Shown here piece by piece: positions 18,516-27,310 of a stretch of DNA of 64,000 bases. The stretch covers positions 1 through 64,000 of the forward strand of contig NZ_APKE01000023.1 in assembly GCF_009835145.1 (NCBI RefSeq), given 5' to 3'. The translations under genes and the position numbers were made by a program. This DNA is from Profundibacterium mesophilum KAUST100406-0324 (GTDB taxonomy: Bacteria; Pseudomonadota; Alphaproteobacteria; Rhodobacterales; Rhodobacteraceae). How positions within the stretch are numbered: the first letter of the stretch is position 1; each line of letters opens with the position of its first letter. A model generated the notes under the pieces. That model was not told where the DNA came from, made no database searches, and saw only the letters and a program-made list of their open reading frames with translations.

Positions 18516-19402
18516 AGATCGCAACGTCCGCATATCCCGTCGACTGGCATGCCAGCTGGGCCGATTATGAGGAGAAGCTCGAACTGTGGGTGGCGATGGC
18601 GGCCCAACAAGGAGCCGAGCTTCTGGTCTTTCCCGAATATGCCGGCATGGAGGCCTCGCTGATCGGCGAGCCGCATGATGCCGCGCAGCCCGATGGCTGG
18701 GCCCTCTCGGCGGTCGCCGCGATGGCCGACGGCATCAACGTGCACGCGCGCCTTGCCGCCGATTACGGGGTGCATATCCTCGCGGGAAGCGGTCCCACGC
18801 GCGATTTCGACAGTGGCAAGATCGTCAACCGCGCGACCTTCCTGTCGCCGGACGGGCGGCGCGGCTTTCAGGACAAGCAGATCCTCACCCCCTGGGAGCG
18901 CCGCGAGACGCCGCTGTCGCCAGGACGCGGGTTGAGCGCCTTCGACACCGATCTGGGCCGGATCTCGATCCTCATCTGCTACGATTCGGAGTTCCCACTT
19001 CTCGCACGCGCCCTGCCCTGCGATGTCCTCCTCATTCCGTCCTGTACCGACGGGCCGGCCGGCTACACGCGCGTCAGGGTCGCGGGACGTGCCCGCGCGC
19101 TCGAAGGGCAATGCGTGGCGGTGCAATCCGCGACGGTCGGTGCCACGCCGCTCTGCCCCTACCTCGACGAGAATTCGGGTGCCGGCGGCATCTTCGGTCC
19201 GCCTGATTCGGGTTTCGGCACATCGGGCATCCTCGCCGATGGACGGCTCGATCAACCCGGCTGGACCTATGCCGAGATCGAGGTCGACGAGCTTCCCGAC
19301 TATCGCGGCGCCGCGCAGGTTTCGGTCTCCGAGCACTGGGATGAGCAGCTGGACTGCATTCAGAACATAAATCACCGCCCCCTTGCGGTGATGAAGTCTT
19401 GA
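18512..19402 (+). CDS. Carbon-nitrogen hydrolase (nitrilase/amidase family)
   Basis: A 296-residue nitrilase-superfamily enzyme. The catalytic triad is seen as Glu42 (VFPEYAG), Lys122 (FQDKQILTPWE) and Cys156 (ILICYDSEFP). Members cleave amides or nitriles in the cytoplasm. The start is a GTG at 18512 overlapping the GNAT stop (GTGA); the in-frame ATG further upstream lies inside the GNAT gene and would add 21 unrelated residues. The last codons lie in a perfect 8-bp hairpin (ATCACCGC/GCGGTGAT, 19371-19392) with no poly-T tail. Confidence 0.88.
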   Translation: MKIATSAYPVDWHASWADYEEKLELWVAMAAQQGAELLVFPEYAGMEASLIGEPHDAAQPDGWALSAVAAMADGINVHARLAADYGVHILAGSGPTRDFDSGKIVNRATFLSPDGRRGFQDKQILTPWERRETPLSPGRGLSAFDTDLGRISILICYDSEFPLLARALPCDVLLIPSCTDGPAGYTRVRVAGRARALEGQCVAVQSATVGATPLCPYLDENSGAGGIFGPPDSGFGTSGILADGRLDQPGWTYAEIEVDELPDYRGAAQVSVSEHWDEQLDCIQNINHRPLAVMKS

Positions 19403-19470
19403 ATATGCGGCGCTTTGGCCTCATCTAGTGCCACGCCGGCAGATCCGCCGGCAGCAAACACGGAGTCGAC

Positions 19471-19689
19471 ATGGCCAAGGAAGAACTGCTCGAATTTCCA
19501 GGCGTCGTAAAGGAACTCCTGCCCAATGCGACGTTTCGGGTCGAGCTGGAGAACGGCCATGAGATCATCGCACATACGGCAGGCAAGATGCGCAAGAACC
19601 GCATCCGCGTTCTGGCAGGTGACAAGGTGCAGGTCGAGATGACCCCCTATGATCTGACCAAGGGACGGATCAATTACCGGTTCAAGTGA
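19471..19689 (+). CDS. infA: Translation initiation factor IF-1
   Basis: A 72-residue protein that is a complete IF-1 (OB fold), binding the ribosomal A site during initiation. It carries the family segments [40 protein letters not shown] and the C-terminal [13 protein letters not shown]. Length matches the family. A CGGAG ribosome site precedes the ATG. The 68-base upstream gap contains a GCCGGC-6-GCCGGC palindrome that could fold in the leader. Confidence 0.98.
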   Translation: MAKEELLEFPGVVKELLPNATFRVELENGHEIIAHTAGKMRKNRIRVLAGDKVQVEMTPYDLTKGRINYRFK

Positions 19690-19696
19690 GGCCGCG

Positions 19697-20272
19697 ATGC
19701 GCCTGATCCTCGGATCGGGCTCGCCCCGGCGCCTCGAGTTGCTCGCGCAGCTCGGGCTCGTTCCCGATGCCGTCAGGGCGCCGGAGATCGACGAGACGCC
19801 CGAGCGCGGCGAGCTTCCCCGCCCCTATTGCCAGCGCATGGCGCGCCAGAAACTGGCCGCCCTGCCCCCCGGCCCCGGCGAGGTCGTGCTCTGCGCCGAC
19901 ACCACCGTGGCGCTGGGGCGGCGCATCTTGGGTAAACCGCGCGATGAGAAGGAGGCCGCGGCCTTCCTCCACGCGCTTTCGGGTCGCCGGCACAAGGTGA
20001 TCACCGCGATCGCCGCCGGATGCGGCACGCAGCGATGGGAGCGGGACGTGGTGACGACCGTCATGATGAAACGCCTCTCCGATGACGAGGTGAACGGCTA
20101 CCTCGCGACCGAAGACTGGCGCGGCAAGGCCGGTGCCTATGGCATCCAGGGACCGGCCGGCGCGCTGATCCCGTGGATCAGGGGATCCTTCTCGGCCGTC
20201 GTCGGCTTGCCGCTCGCCGAAACCGCCCATGTTCTCGCCGCCGCTGGCCTGCCGGTCTGGAGGCGCGCATGA
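19697..20272 (+). CDS. maf: Maf-like nucleoside triphosphate pyrophosphatase
   Basis: A 191-residue Maf/HAM1-like protein that hydrolyses non-canonical or modified nucleoside triphosphates to monophosphates. Typical elements are the N-terminal [14 protein letters not shown], the [10 protein letters not shown] segment, [17 protein letters not shown] with the catalytic Asp, and [18 protein letters not shown] near the C-terminus. It starts seven bases after infA and overlaps the RNase gene by four bases. Its assignment to dTTP/UTP or CTP specificity cannot be made with confidence. Confidence 0.93.
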   Translation: MRLILGSGSPRRLELLAQLGLVPDAVRAPEIDETPERGELPRPYCQRMARQKLAALPPGPGEVVLCADTTVALGRRILGKPRDEKEAAAFLHALSGRRHKVITAIAAGCGTQRWERDVVTTVMMKRLSDDEVNGYLATEDWRGKAGAYGIQGPAGALIPWIRGSFSAVVGLPLAETAHVLAAAGLPVWRRA

Positions 20273-21318
20273 AGGGCCGGATCGTGGTGCTTGGCACCCT
20301 TGCGGACCGGCGCGCCGCCGCGCTGCTCGTCGATGGCCGGCTCGACGATCTGCTGATCGAGGATGGCGGCGACCGCCCCGCCCTCGGCGCCACCTACAGG
20401 GCCGTCGCCGACCGTCCGATGAAGGGTCAGGGCGGCATCGTCCTGAAACTTGCGGATGGCGCGCGCGGTTTCTTGCGGCAATCCAAGGGGATCGCCCCCG
20501 GTGATGCGCTGACCGTTCAGACGACGGGCCATGCCGAGCCGGGCAAGGCCACTCCCGTCACCCCTGACATTCTCTTCAAGTCGCGGTTCGTGATCGTCAC
20601 CCCGGGGCGCCCGGGCTACAATGTCAGCCGCAGCCTGCGCGACGACGAGCGGCGCGACGAACTGCTTGCGCTGGTCCATGACGTGGCCGGCCCGCCCGCC
20701 GATCTCGGCCTGATCCTTCGCTCCGCCGCCGAGACCGGCAGCGACGAGGACATCGCCGATGACATCCTCGCCACGATCGCGACCGCCCGCGCCATCCTCG
20801 CCGAGGATGGCAATGCGCCGGAGCTGCTGCTGGACGGGCCCGATCCCCATGCGCTGGCCTGGCGCGACTGGCAGATGCCGGATGCCATCGAAACCGATGC
20901 CGACGCTTTCGACCGGCTTGGCGTGATCGATGCCATCGACGCGCTGCGCGGCCCGGCGGTGGAGCTCGGCGGTGAGGGGCGGATGTATGTCGAGGCGACG
21001 CGCGCGATGGTCACGGTGGATGTAAACACCGGCGCCGACACTTCGCTCGCCGCGGGGCTGAAGGCCAATATCGCCGCCATCAGGGCCCTGCCCGCTCAGC
21101 TGCGCTGCCGCGGTCTGGGCGGTCAGGTGACCATCGACCTCGCACCGATGGCCAAGAAGGAACGCCGCACCATCGAGCAGGTCCTGCGCGCCGCCTTCCG
21201 CGCCGACAGCGTGGATACCATCTTGGCGGGCTGGACGCCGCTTGGCTGCTTCGAGTTGCAGCGCAAGCGCGAACGCCTGCCGCTGCACGAGACGCTTCCC
21301 AAGGGTTGGAACCGATGA
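20269..21318 (+). CDS. Ribonuclease E/G family protein (short form)
   Basis: A 349-residue protein homologous to the catalytic region of RNase E/G endoribonucleases. Metal-binding aspartates are likely Asp251 ([10 protein letters not shown]) and the Asp in [12 protein letters not shown]. The [18 protein letters not shown] segment of the 5'-sensor/S1-linked region is visible, but the product is much shorter than E. coli RNase G (489) and its N-terminal S1-like part is reduced. The ATG overlaps the maf stop (ATGA) and its own stop overlaps yacG. It probably acts in rRNA or mRNA processing. Confidence 0.88.
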   Translation: MKGRIVVLGTLADRRAAALLVDGRLDDLLIEDGGDRPALGATYRAVADRPMKGQGGIVLKLADGARGFLRQSKGIAPGDALTVQTTGHAEPGKATPVTPDILFKSRFVIVTPGRPGYNVSRSLRDDERRDELLALVHDVAGPPADLGLILRSAAETGSDEDIADDILATIATARAILAEDGNAPELLLDGPDPHALAWRDWQMPDAIETDADAFDRLGVIDAIDALRGPAVELGGEGRMYVEATRAMVTVDVNTGADTSLAAGLKANIAAIRALPAQLRCRGLGGQVTIDLAPMAKKERRTIEQVLRAAFRADSVDTILAGWTPLGCFELQRKRERLPLHETLPKGWNR

Positions 21319-21488
21319 GCTGCCCGATCTGCGCCCGTCCCGCTTCGCCGAGCTACAGGCCGTTCTGCTCGCGCCGCTGCGCCGATATCGACCTCGGGAA
21401 ATGGCTGACGGGCGGCTATTCCCTGCCCGAAGGCGTGGGCGAGGAGGAAGACGAGACGGCTCCGGAAAAACCTTCGCTTCCGCATTGA
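21315..21488 (+). CDS. yacG: DNA gyrase inhibitor YacG
   Basis: A 57-residue zinc-ribbon protein. The four zinc ligands are in CPICARPASPSYRPFCSRRC (CxxC...CxxxC), followed by the conserved ADIDLGKWLTGGYSLP and an acidic tail. In E. coli YacG binds GyrB and inhibits supercoiling. It begins inside the stop of the RNase gene (ATGA overlap) and ends this long operon; tRNA-Phe follows 82 bases later. Confidence 0.93.
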   Translation: MSCPICARPASPSYRPFCSRRCADIDLGKWLTGGYSLPEGVGEEEDETAPEKPSLPH

Positions 21489-21570
21489 TTTTTCCCCTTG
21501 GGCCTCTGGACTTGCCCCGCCGCCGCGTCTAAGACAGCGCCACCCGCCGGGGACATTCTCCGGCTCCCGT

Positions 21571-21645
21571 GCCCGGGTAGCTCAGGGGTAGAGCAGTGGA
21601 TTGAAAATCCTCGTGTCGGTGGTTCGATTCCGCCCCCGGGCACCA
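21571..21645 (+). tRNA. tRNA-Phe (anticodon GAA)
   Basis: A 75-base tRNA with encoded CCA. Acceptor arms GCCCGGG/CCCGGGC, D arm AGCTCAGGGGTAGAGC, anticodon loop TTGAAAA (GAA) and T arm GGTTCGATTCC are visible. The anticodon stem GTGGA/TCCTC carries one T-T mismatch at its second pair. It decodes UUC/UUU. A tRNA-Phe after yacG is, as I recall, common in this family. Confidence 0.97.
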
Positions 21646-21740
21646 CGTTTTCCCAGTAAAATGACGCCAGTTACCGCGCCGCACTATCGGCGCGACGCCA
21701 GTGGTGCGTGTATGGCATCATCTGCCTGCCCGGATGTCAG

Positions 21741-21780
21741 CGGACCGGACGCGTATCGGTTCGATACGGCATCCGGTCCG
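21741..21780 (-). terminator. Strong hairpin just beyond the 547-residue acidic protein gene
   Basis: Nested perfect arms CGGACCGGA (21741-21749) / TCCGGTCCG (21772-21780) and GTATCG (21753-21758) / CGATAC (21762-21767) form one long hairpin. It starts ten bases past the stop of the minus-strand gene at 21790. There is no poly-T tract, so it may protect the mRNA 3' end or aid Rho-dependent ending rather than act as a simple intrinsic terminator. Confidence 0.5.
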
Positions 21781-21789
21781 GCGTCCGAC

Positions 21790-23433
21790 TCAGAAAAACC
21801 CCTCGTCGACGCTGCCCGCAGACGTCTCCGAAGAGGCGAAAGCGAACTGATCGGCATCGATTTCGGCGGGCTGCTGCGCGGGCAAGGGCAGCAGTGCCTC
21901 TTGCGCGGCGGCGGCCTCGATCGCGGCGATCTCGGTCTCGTCGGATACCGTCAGGGCCGAAACCGGCGCAGCGGCGGCGCCGGGAACGGGCATGAGCACC
22001 GCGCCCCCGTCAGGAGAGGCAGGAATGCCTGATTGCGCGGGCTCGCCCCCGTTCGTCGCGGTCGCAGCGCCGGCGGGGGCCGCTCCGCTCGAAAAATCGA
22101 ACTGGTCGGTCGCCTCGCCTGCTTCCTGCACGGAAACCGCGTTGAAGGTCACCTGATCGCCTTCCGCCCCGCCCTCGACCGCAAAAACACCGGCCGTTCC
22201 GAGGGCGGCGATTCCCGCTTCAACGAGCTCGGCCGCGCCCGAATCCGCAATCTCCGCATCACGCCCGATCGGCATCGCTGATCCCGCAGCGTCGAGCCCG
22301 CCGGAGATCGGTGCCGTGCTGCTCACGGACAGACCGTCGAGCATCGCCGTCCCGATCTCGGTCTGCGATGCAGCGGAATTGATCCCGACCGCCAGGGCCA
22401 TCTCGCTCAGGTCGAGCTCCAGTTCGACGAGGAAGCGTCCGTCATCCCCTGCCACGGTCGCGGCACTAGCGTGCATCGCGGGCGCGGTGCCGTCCATCCC
22501 ATCGGGCTGCGACGAGGCCTCGGCCGCTGGCGATGCCGGAGAGGCCCCCTGCGCGGCCGGTAGACCCGTCCCGCCGCCCGGAAGCGGTGCCGGGTCCTGT
22601 GCCGCGGCACCCTCCGTCTCGCCCATGGGGATCACGGGGTCCTGCAGATCGGCGAGCGCCGGGGTTGCTTCCGGCGCGGCACCCGCACTTTCCGCAGTGC
22701 CAACGTCACCGGAGCGCGTGCCTGCGTCACCGAAGCGCGCGCCAGCCGCCGGAGCCGGCCCGGGCGCGAATGCCGATCCCTTGTCGATGCCGCTCTGCGC
22801 AATACCCGCCGATCCGTGCTGCGCGGCCGTCGAAAGCTCCGGTACCCCTGCGTCATTGCGGGTCCCGGTGCCGCTGGCACCGTCTTGCGGTTCCGGTGCG
22901 CCCGGCGCCTCCGGCGTCTCCTGCCCGAAGGCATCGGGCATCGCACCCCCCTGCGCCGGGGCGGACGAGACCGCATCCGCATCACGGTGCCCTCCGGTCA
23001 CGCCGTCCGGCAAGCTCGGCGCAGGGACGCCATCATGGTAAAGACCGCCCCGTTCCGCGCCGGAACCGGCGAGGAACGCCTCCGTCTGCACGGCGCCGAG
23101 GATACCGTCCCCGGACAACTCGTGCCATTCCATTCGCGCGGAGGGGCCAACATCGTCCGCCTCCTGCGTCCCCTGACCCGTCACGAGGGATCCACTCCGC
23201 ACATCTGCGAAACCGTCGGTCTTGAGGTGCCGAGAGTCCGGCATCAGCGTCATTTCGGGAACCGTCACCTCGAAGAAGATCTCGTCGCGCGCGATGTCGA
23301 CGATGGTCCAGCGATCGGCTCCGAACAGATCGTCGGAACTCACCGCGCTTCGAGTGAATGCGGCGTTGCTCTGGAACTGGCCAACCGTAGCCGAATTCTG
23401 TGCTTCTGTCTGAGCGAAGATTCCCTCTGTCAT
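21790..23433 (-). CDS. Large acidic Ala/Gly/Pro-rich low-complexity protein, function unknown
   Basis: A 547-residue protein with no signal peptide or membrane segment and only two lysines. The first ~120 residues look foldable (DRWTIVDIARDEIFFEVTVP, MEWHELSGDGIL); about 120-320 are Ala/Gly/Pro/Asp-rich and probably disordered. A patch near 330-360 (RFLVELELDLSEMALAVGIN) is again more ordered. Near the C-terminus two related motifs occur, ATDQFDFSS and DADQFAFASS, and the protein ends SVDEGFF, acidic then hydrophobic. That resembles a type I secretion tail, though RTX nonapeptides are absent. It is divergent from the RTX gene at 24024. Export is inference only. Confidence 0.72.
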   Translation of the reverse strand: MTEGIFAQTEAQNSATVGQFQSNAAFTRSAVSSDDLFGADRWTIVDIARDEIFFEVTVPEMTLMPDSRHLKTDGFADVRSGSLVTGQGTQEADDVGPSARMEWHELSGDGILGAVQTEAFLAGSGAERGGLYHDGVPAPSLPDGVTGGHRDADAVSSAPAQGGAMPDAFGQETPEAPGAPEPQDGASGTGTRNDAGVPELSTAAQHGSAGIAQSGIDKGSAFAPGPAPAAGARFGDAGTRSGDVGTAESAGAAPEATPALADLQDPVIPMGETEGAAAQDPAPLPGGGTGLPAAQGASPASPAAEASSQPDGMDGTAPAMHASAATVAGDDGRFLVELELDLSEMALAVGINSAASQTEIGTAMLDGLSVSSTAPISGGLDAAGSAMPIGRDAEIADSGAAELVEAGIAALGTAGVFAVEGGAEGDQVTFNAVSVQEAGEATDQFDFSSGAAPAGAATATNGGEPAQSGIPASPDGGAVLMPVPGAAAAPVSALTVSDETEIAAIEAAAAQEALLPLPAQQPAEIDADQFAFASSETSAGSVDEGFF

Positions 23434-24023
23434 GTCCTGTCCCGTCCTTTTCCTGATCTTGCGTTACCCGTGGTTAGGCATGACAGATGCGACTCAAATC
23501 AGACGGAGCTGCCCCCGTTTTGCCAGACTTTCGGGAAAGCCCTTCTTTAGCGGCATGTTGACCAAATCCATCCGCCCGAAGCGCATCACGGGACAGAGAC
23601 AGTTTCACGGGGCCATGGCGATTGTCGCGGAGGTGTGGCGCAATCTTCGTGAAGGATGACGGCGATCCTGGGTCCTCGACCGTACGACGCGGCCGATTGC
23701 AACCAAATCGTGCCGAATCGCCGAATAACAGGGTCGGCATTGCCTGCATTCACGTCAACACAGTGTTTCGCAAGCCTGCTGATACCGCTCGCACTGCGGG
23801 CATCAAGACAGCTCGAAAGAGCAGATTTCGTCCAGAAATCAGCGAGCAAGCCCTTCGCAAGCATAACTCTGCTTCCCCGCGCCAACGTGAATTGTGAAGG
23901 GTGCCGAATTTTGATAGCGAGTGTTGAAATTCGAACTCAGTAAGCTCTTTTTCAAGGCTTGTGGGCCCCGGCCCGTCCCTCGCCGGCCCAACAAGACAAC
24001 GCGTCAAACCAGGAAGGTTCGCC
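23434..24023. other. 590-base divergent intergenic region
   Basis: It separates the starts of the minus-strand acidic protein and the plus-strand RTX protein and is lower in GC than the surrounding genes, as expected for promoters. Short frames exist on both strands but lack ribosome sites or family-like content. The word GTGCCGAAT/GGTGCCGAAT occurs at about 23710 and 23899. No confident operator, terminator or RNA was found. Confidence 0.45.
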
Positions 24024-25889
24024 ATGCTCAGTGCCAACGTAAACAGGAAAGTCCTCTCGATCACCGGGAGCGCGACCGACAACAACCCGTTTGACCGCGT
24101 GATCGTCGCCGTCGATGGAACCGTCACCATCAGTGACAACGGCGCTGCCCGTGAGAACGTGACCGTGACCGGCAATACCAGCGATGTGGCCGAGGTTAAC
24201 GCGCGCGGCATCACCAATGCCGGCGTCGCCGTCAGCTTCGGGGGCTCGGGCTTTAAGAAAATCCGCGGCACCGATTTCAACGACAACCTTTCGCTCGACG
24301 GCGGCCGCGGCTCCCTCGCCGGCTTCGACGGCGACGATTCGATGTTCGGCGGCGAGGGCAGCGACCGCCTCTATGGCGGCAACGGCGACGATCAGATGAT
24401 CGGCAACGGCGGCGGCGATCTCTTCTACGGTCAGGGCGGCAACGACACGATGAACGGTGGCCGCGGCTTTGACGCCGCTGTCTTCTCTGGCCTGCGCAGC
24501 GAGTACACGATCACGAACGTGAATGGCCGCACCCAGGTCAGCCATCAGAACGGCAACGGCGCCGACGGCGTGGACAGCCTCGTCTATATCGACAGCCTCG
24601 TCTTCGCCGACGGCTCGATCAACATCAGCACGCCGCCGACCAACCTGACCGCAACCTCCAACGGCGCGACGCTGAAGGTGAGCGGCACCGGCTTCGACAA
24701 CAACCCCTTCCGCTTCATCACCATCACCAATTCCAACGGCGTGATCGTGCAGGACAACGACGCGACGCGCACCGAGATCCCGATCTCCGGCAATGCCTCG
24801 AACATCTCCAGCATCGACGCGACCGGCATCACCAATACCGGCGTTTTCGTGAACCTGGTCTCGACCTCGGCTTTCAAGAAGATCTTCGGCACCGAGTTCA
24901 ATGACTTCCTGACCTCCAAGGGCGGCAATGCCACGATCGCTGGCTATGGCGGCGATGACGACATCACCGGTGGCGGCGGCCGCGATCGCCTCTTCGGCGG
25001 TGACGGGCGTGACTTCCTCTTCGGTGGGCGTGGCAATGACGAGCTCTCGGGCCAAGCCGGCGACGACAAGATCAACGGCGGCGAGGGCTTCGACATCGCC
25101 CGCTTCGCCGGCAACTTTGGCGATTACACCATCTCCAGCGCCAATGGCCGCACCATTGTCAGCCACCTGAACGGCACCGGCTCGGAAGGTGTGGACGAGA
25201 TCGTCTATGTCGAGCAGTTCGTCTTCGCTGACCGCACGATCAACGTGAACACAGATCCGTCGAACCTGCTGGCCTCCGCCAATAATGGCCGCGTCAACAT
25301 CGCAGGCAACGCCTTTGCCAACAGCCCGACCAACCGTCTCGATATCGACAGCACGAATTCGGCCTTCACCCTGCTCGACAACGATGCCGGACGCACCGAG
25401 ATCATGGTCGACGGAGATACCTCAAATGTCTCCATTATCGATGCCAGCCGTATCACCGGTGCCGGCGTCAACGTGACCATGAACAATTCCGTCGGCCTGA
25501 AGAAAGCCTTCGGCACGGATCAAAGCGACGTGCTCAGCGGTGCCAATGGCAACGTCGTCTTGGCCGGCAACGGTGGCAACGACTTCCTGAATGGCGGTCG
25601 CAGTGCGGACCGTCTCTATGGAGGCTCGGGCAATGACACGCTGGACGGCAAGGCCGGAAACGACCGCCTCTACGGTCTCGATGGCAATGACACGATCGAC
25701 GGCGGCACCGGGTTCGACACGCTCTTCCTGACCCAGAACCGTTCGGAATACGAAGTCTCCCGTAATGGTGACACCTACCAGGTCAGCCATCTCAACGGCA
25801 CCGGCTATGACGGCACCGACACGTTCGAGAATATCGAGGCGCTCGGCTTCCGCGATCAGACCATGCGCATCGACGAGTTCGATTTCGCC
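24024..25889 (+). repeat. Three tandem protein modules of ~620 bp each
   Basis: Module boundaries by the recurring NLxA(T/S) opening and the closing (V/L)xFAD(G/R)(S/T)IN segment are about 24024-24641, 24642-25262 and 25263-25889. Aligned landmarks such as FKKIRGTDFND, FKKIFGTEFND and LKKAFGTDQSD recur at constant spacing. The copies have diverged at DNA level, so the duplications are old. Confidence 0.85.
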
Positions 25890-25892
25890 TGA
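24024..25892 (+). CDS. RTX (haemolysin-type) calcium-binding protein with three tandem modules
   Basis: A 622-residue protein without an N-terminal signal peptide. It is built from three ~207-residue modules (residues ~1-206, 207-413, 414-622). Each has a Thr/Asn/Val-rich beta region, a GTDFNDxL-like lead-in, a block of RTX nonapeptides (GGxGxDxLx, e.g. GGEGSDRLYGGNGDDQM), and a closing domain (YTITNVNGRTQVSHQNG). RTX blocks bind Ca2+ outside the cell and mark type I secretion substrates. The C-terminus RIDEFDFA fits a type I secretion signal. The start at 24024 follows an AGGAAGG ribosome site; an in-frame Met at 23961 adds a non-conserved leader. No secretion genes lie in the window. Confidence 0.9.
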   Translation: MLSANVNRKVLSITGSATDNNPFDRVIVAVDGTVTISDNGAARENVTVTGNTSDVAEVNARGITNAGVAVSFGGSGFKKIRGTDFNDNLSLDGGRGSLAGFDGDDSMFGGEGSDRLYGGNGDDQMIGNGGGDLFYGQGGNDTMNGGRGFDAAVFSGLRSEYTITNVNGRTQVSHQNGNGADGVDSLVYIDSLVFADGSINISTPPTNLTATSNGATLKVSGTGFDNNPFRFITITNSNGVIVQDNDATRTEIPISGNASNISSIDATGITNTGVFVNLVSTSAFKKIFGTEFNDFLTSKGGNATIAGYGGDDDITGGGGRDRLFGGDGRDFLFGGRGNDELSGQAGDDKINGGEGFDIARFAGNFGDYTISSANGRTIVSHLNGTGSEGVDEIVYVEQFVFADRTINVNTDPSNLLASANNGRVNIAGNAFANSPTNRLDIDSTNSAFTLLDNDAGRTEIMVDGDTSNVSIIDASRITGAGVNVTMNNSVGLKKAFGTDQSDVLSGANGNVVLAGNGGNDFLNGGRSADRLYGGSGNDTLDGKAGNDRLYGLDGNDTIDGGTGFDTLFLTQNRSEYEVSRNGDTYQVSHLNGTGYDGTDTFENIEALGFRDQTMRIDEFDFA

Positions 25893-25941
25893 TCGGACCG
25901 GACAGGCCCCTTGGCGGGACCTGCCTGGAAAATCATGGAAG

Positions 25942-25967
25942 AGGGCCCGGCAATGACCGGGCCCTTG
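25942..25967 (+). terminator. Rho-independent-like terminator after the RTX gene
   Basis: A 9-bp perfect stem AGGGCCCGG / CCGGGCCCT with loop CAATGA, followed by TTGT. It lies about 50 bases past the RTX stop. The T tract is short but the stem is strong. Confidence 0.75.
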
Positions 25968-26112
25968 TCATGTCCGCCCCCTCCTTTCGATCAGGGAGGG
26001 GCGCAGCCGCCGCCCTCCCCCCCTTGCGGCGCGCACCGATCCGGTGGAGCATCGCGAGGCAGACCGGAATTGTCGGGAATGCGCGACGGATCACGAGAAG
26101 GAGGTGAGCAAG

Positions 26113-26358
26113 ATGTCGAATCTGAGGAAATTCACGCTCGTCCCCGAGCAGGACGGGCCGGGATGGCTCTTGCGCGAGGATGAGAGCGGAACGCAAATTC
26201 ACCGCTTCGACAACAAGGAGGATGCGACCGCCGGCGGCGCGCTCGAATCCGTCCTCCCGGATGGTCGCGGCTCGGTGAAAATCCAGAAGGAAGACGGCAC
26301 GTATGGCGAGGAGCGGACGTTCCCCCGCTCGGCGGACCCGGCACGCTCGCCCGGCTGA
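26113..26358 (+). CDS. Small DUF2188-like protein
   Basis: An 81-residue protein. The order of features, FTLVPEQDGPGWLLREDES, then HRFDNKEDATAGGALES and SVKIQKEDGTYGEERTFP, matches the DUF2188 pattern: a tryptophan strand, a helix of 'tagged' Asp/Ala residues, and a closing 'DG.i..E.T' strand. Function is unknown. The start is fixed by a near-perfect AAGGAGGTGA ribosome binding site 6-15 bases upstream. An upstream in-frame Met at 26044 lacks such a site. Confidence 0.72.
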   Translation: MSNLRKFTLVPEQDGPGWLLREDESGTQIHRFDNKEDATAGGALESVLPDGRGSVKIQKEDGTYGEERTFPRSADPARSPG

Positions 26359-26425
26359 TCCGCGCGCTGCGCCGATATGTGATTGCGGTGTGCCCGCCGG
26401 CACTTACCGGTTCAAAAATCCCGGT

Positions 26426-27106
26426 TCAGGGACCGGTCCGCCAAGCGCTCTGCGCAATGACCCAGCGGCTCACCTGCTTGGGAAGCTTGGGCAGGGGGCG
26501 TTCCGTGCGTTTCCGGCGGCGCTTCTCGGCGGCGGCGGCAGTGTCGTGACGCCTGCGGAAGGCCGCCGAGATCTCGCGCTGAAGCCGTTCCAGCTCGCTT
26601 GTCGCGCCGCTGCCCAGGAGAAGCGGCTCGGCAAGGCCGGCGGCCCGAACGAAGAGGGAGCTGCCGGGCTGATCGCCGTGGCGCCGGGCGACATAGACGC
26701 TTTGCACCGCGTCGAGCGGGATCGGCTCGAGGTAGCGGTTGCGGCCCCGGGCGTTGCGCACGATCCGTACCAAGAGCCCGCGATGGAAATCGAGCTGCAC
26801 GCGCCGCTCGACCCCGCGCTCCGCAACCATGAACCCGGCCCAGCCGATCCCCCCCAGAACGAGGGTCGAGAGAAGCCGCGCGCCGTCGGGTGCGAAGGGC
26901 GACGCGCTTCCGGGCATGATCCAGTCCGACAGCGCGAGAGCCACGGCGCCCGCCCCGCCGATGCGCAGAACGTTCTCCAGCGGTGCGGAGAGCCTCTGGC
27001 GCCAGTCGAGCTGCCGCAGCATCCAGCCGGTCTCGGTTGGTTCGGCCACGAGCTGCGGCGGCAGGTGGATTTGCTCTGCGAGCTGCATGATGCGTTCGAT
27101 GACCAT
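26426..27106 (-). CDS. Hypothetical membrane protein
   Basis: A 226-residue protein. A hydrophilic N-terminal part (VIERIMQLAEQIHLPPQLV) is followed by two hydrophobic segments near residues 47-66 and 78-96, then a soluble domain with RRVQLDFHRGLLVRIVRNARGRNRYLEPIP, and a basic C-terminus (EKRRRKRTERPLPKLPKQ). It looks like an inner-membrane hairpin with a cytoplasmic domain. I do not recognise the family. It is divergent from rpsF, with about 200 bases between the starts. Confidence 0.7.
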   Translation of the reverse strand: MVIERIMQLAEQIHLPPQLVAEPTETGWMLRQLDWRQRLSAPLENVLRIGGAGAVALALSDWIMPGSASPFAPDGARLLSTLVLGGIGWAGFMVAERGVERRVQLDFHRGLLVRIVRNARGRNRYLEPIPLDAVQSVYVARRHGDQPGSSLFVRAAGLAEPLLLGSGATSELERLQREISAAFRRRHDTAAAAEKRRRKRTERPLPKLPKQVSRWVIAQSAWRTGP

Positions 27107-27310
27107 GGGCGGTATTCCTGTATTGGCGCCGCTTTGAGCTAAGTGGAGAATCGGGCGGCATTGGGACCTGCTTGCATCAATTTGCGGAAAGCGTTAGAGC
27201 AGCGAAATCCCGCCGCTGATGACCGTCATCGGCGCAGCCTCTCGTGACCGGGACGCGGCGGGTTTCCTCCCCGGTCTATGAAATGCGCCCCATATGGAAC
27301 TGGAGCTCAC

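Noticed and set aside
19371-19392. Hairpin at the end of the nitrilase gene as an intrinsic terminator
   Set aside because: It lies inside the coding sequence and has no T tract; infA follows in what looks like the same transcription unit.
21646-21740. Attachment site or integrated element at tRNA-Phe
   Set aside because: No integrase and no repeat of the tRNA 3' end was found nearby.
27107-27310. S6:S18-type ribosomal protein leader element
   Set aside because: The region is the right place, but I could not find the conserved motif with confidence.
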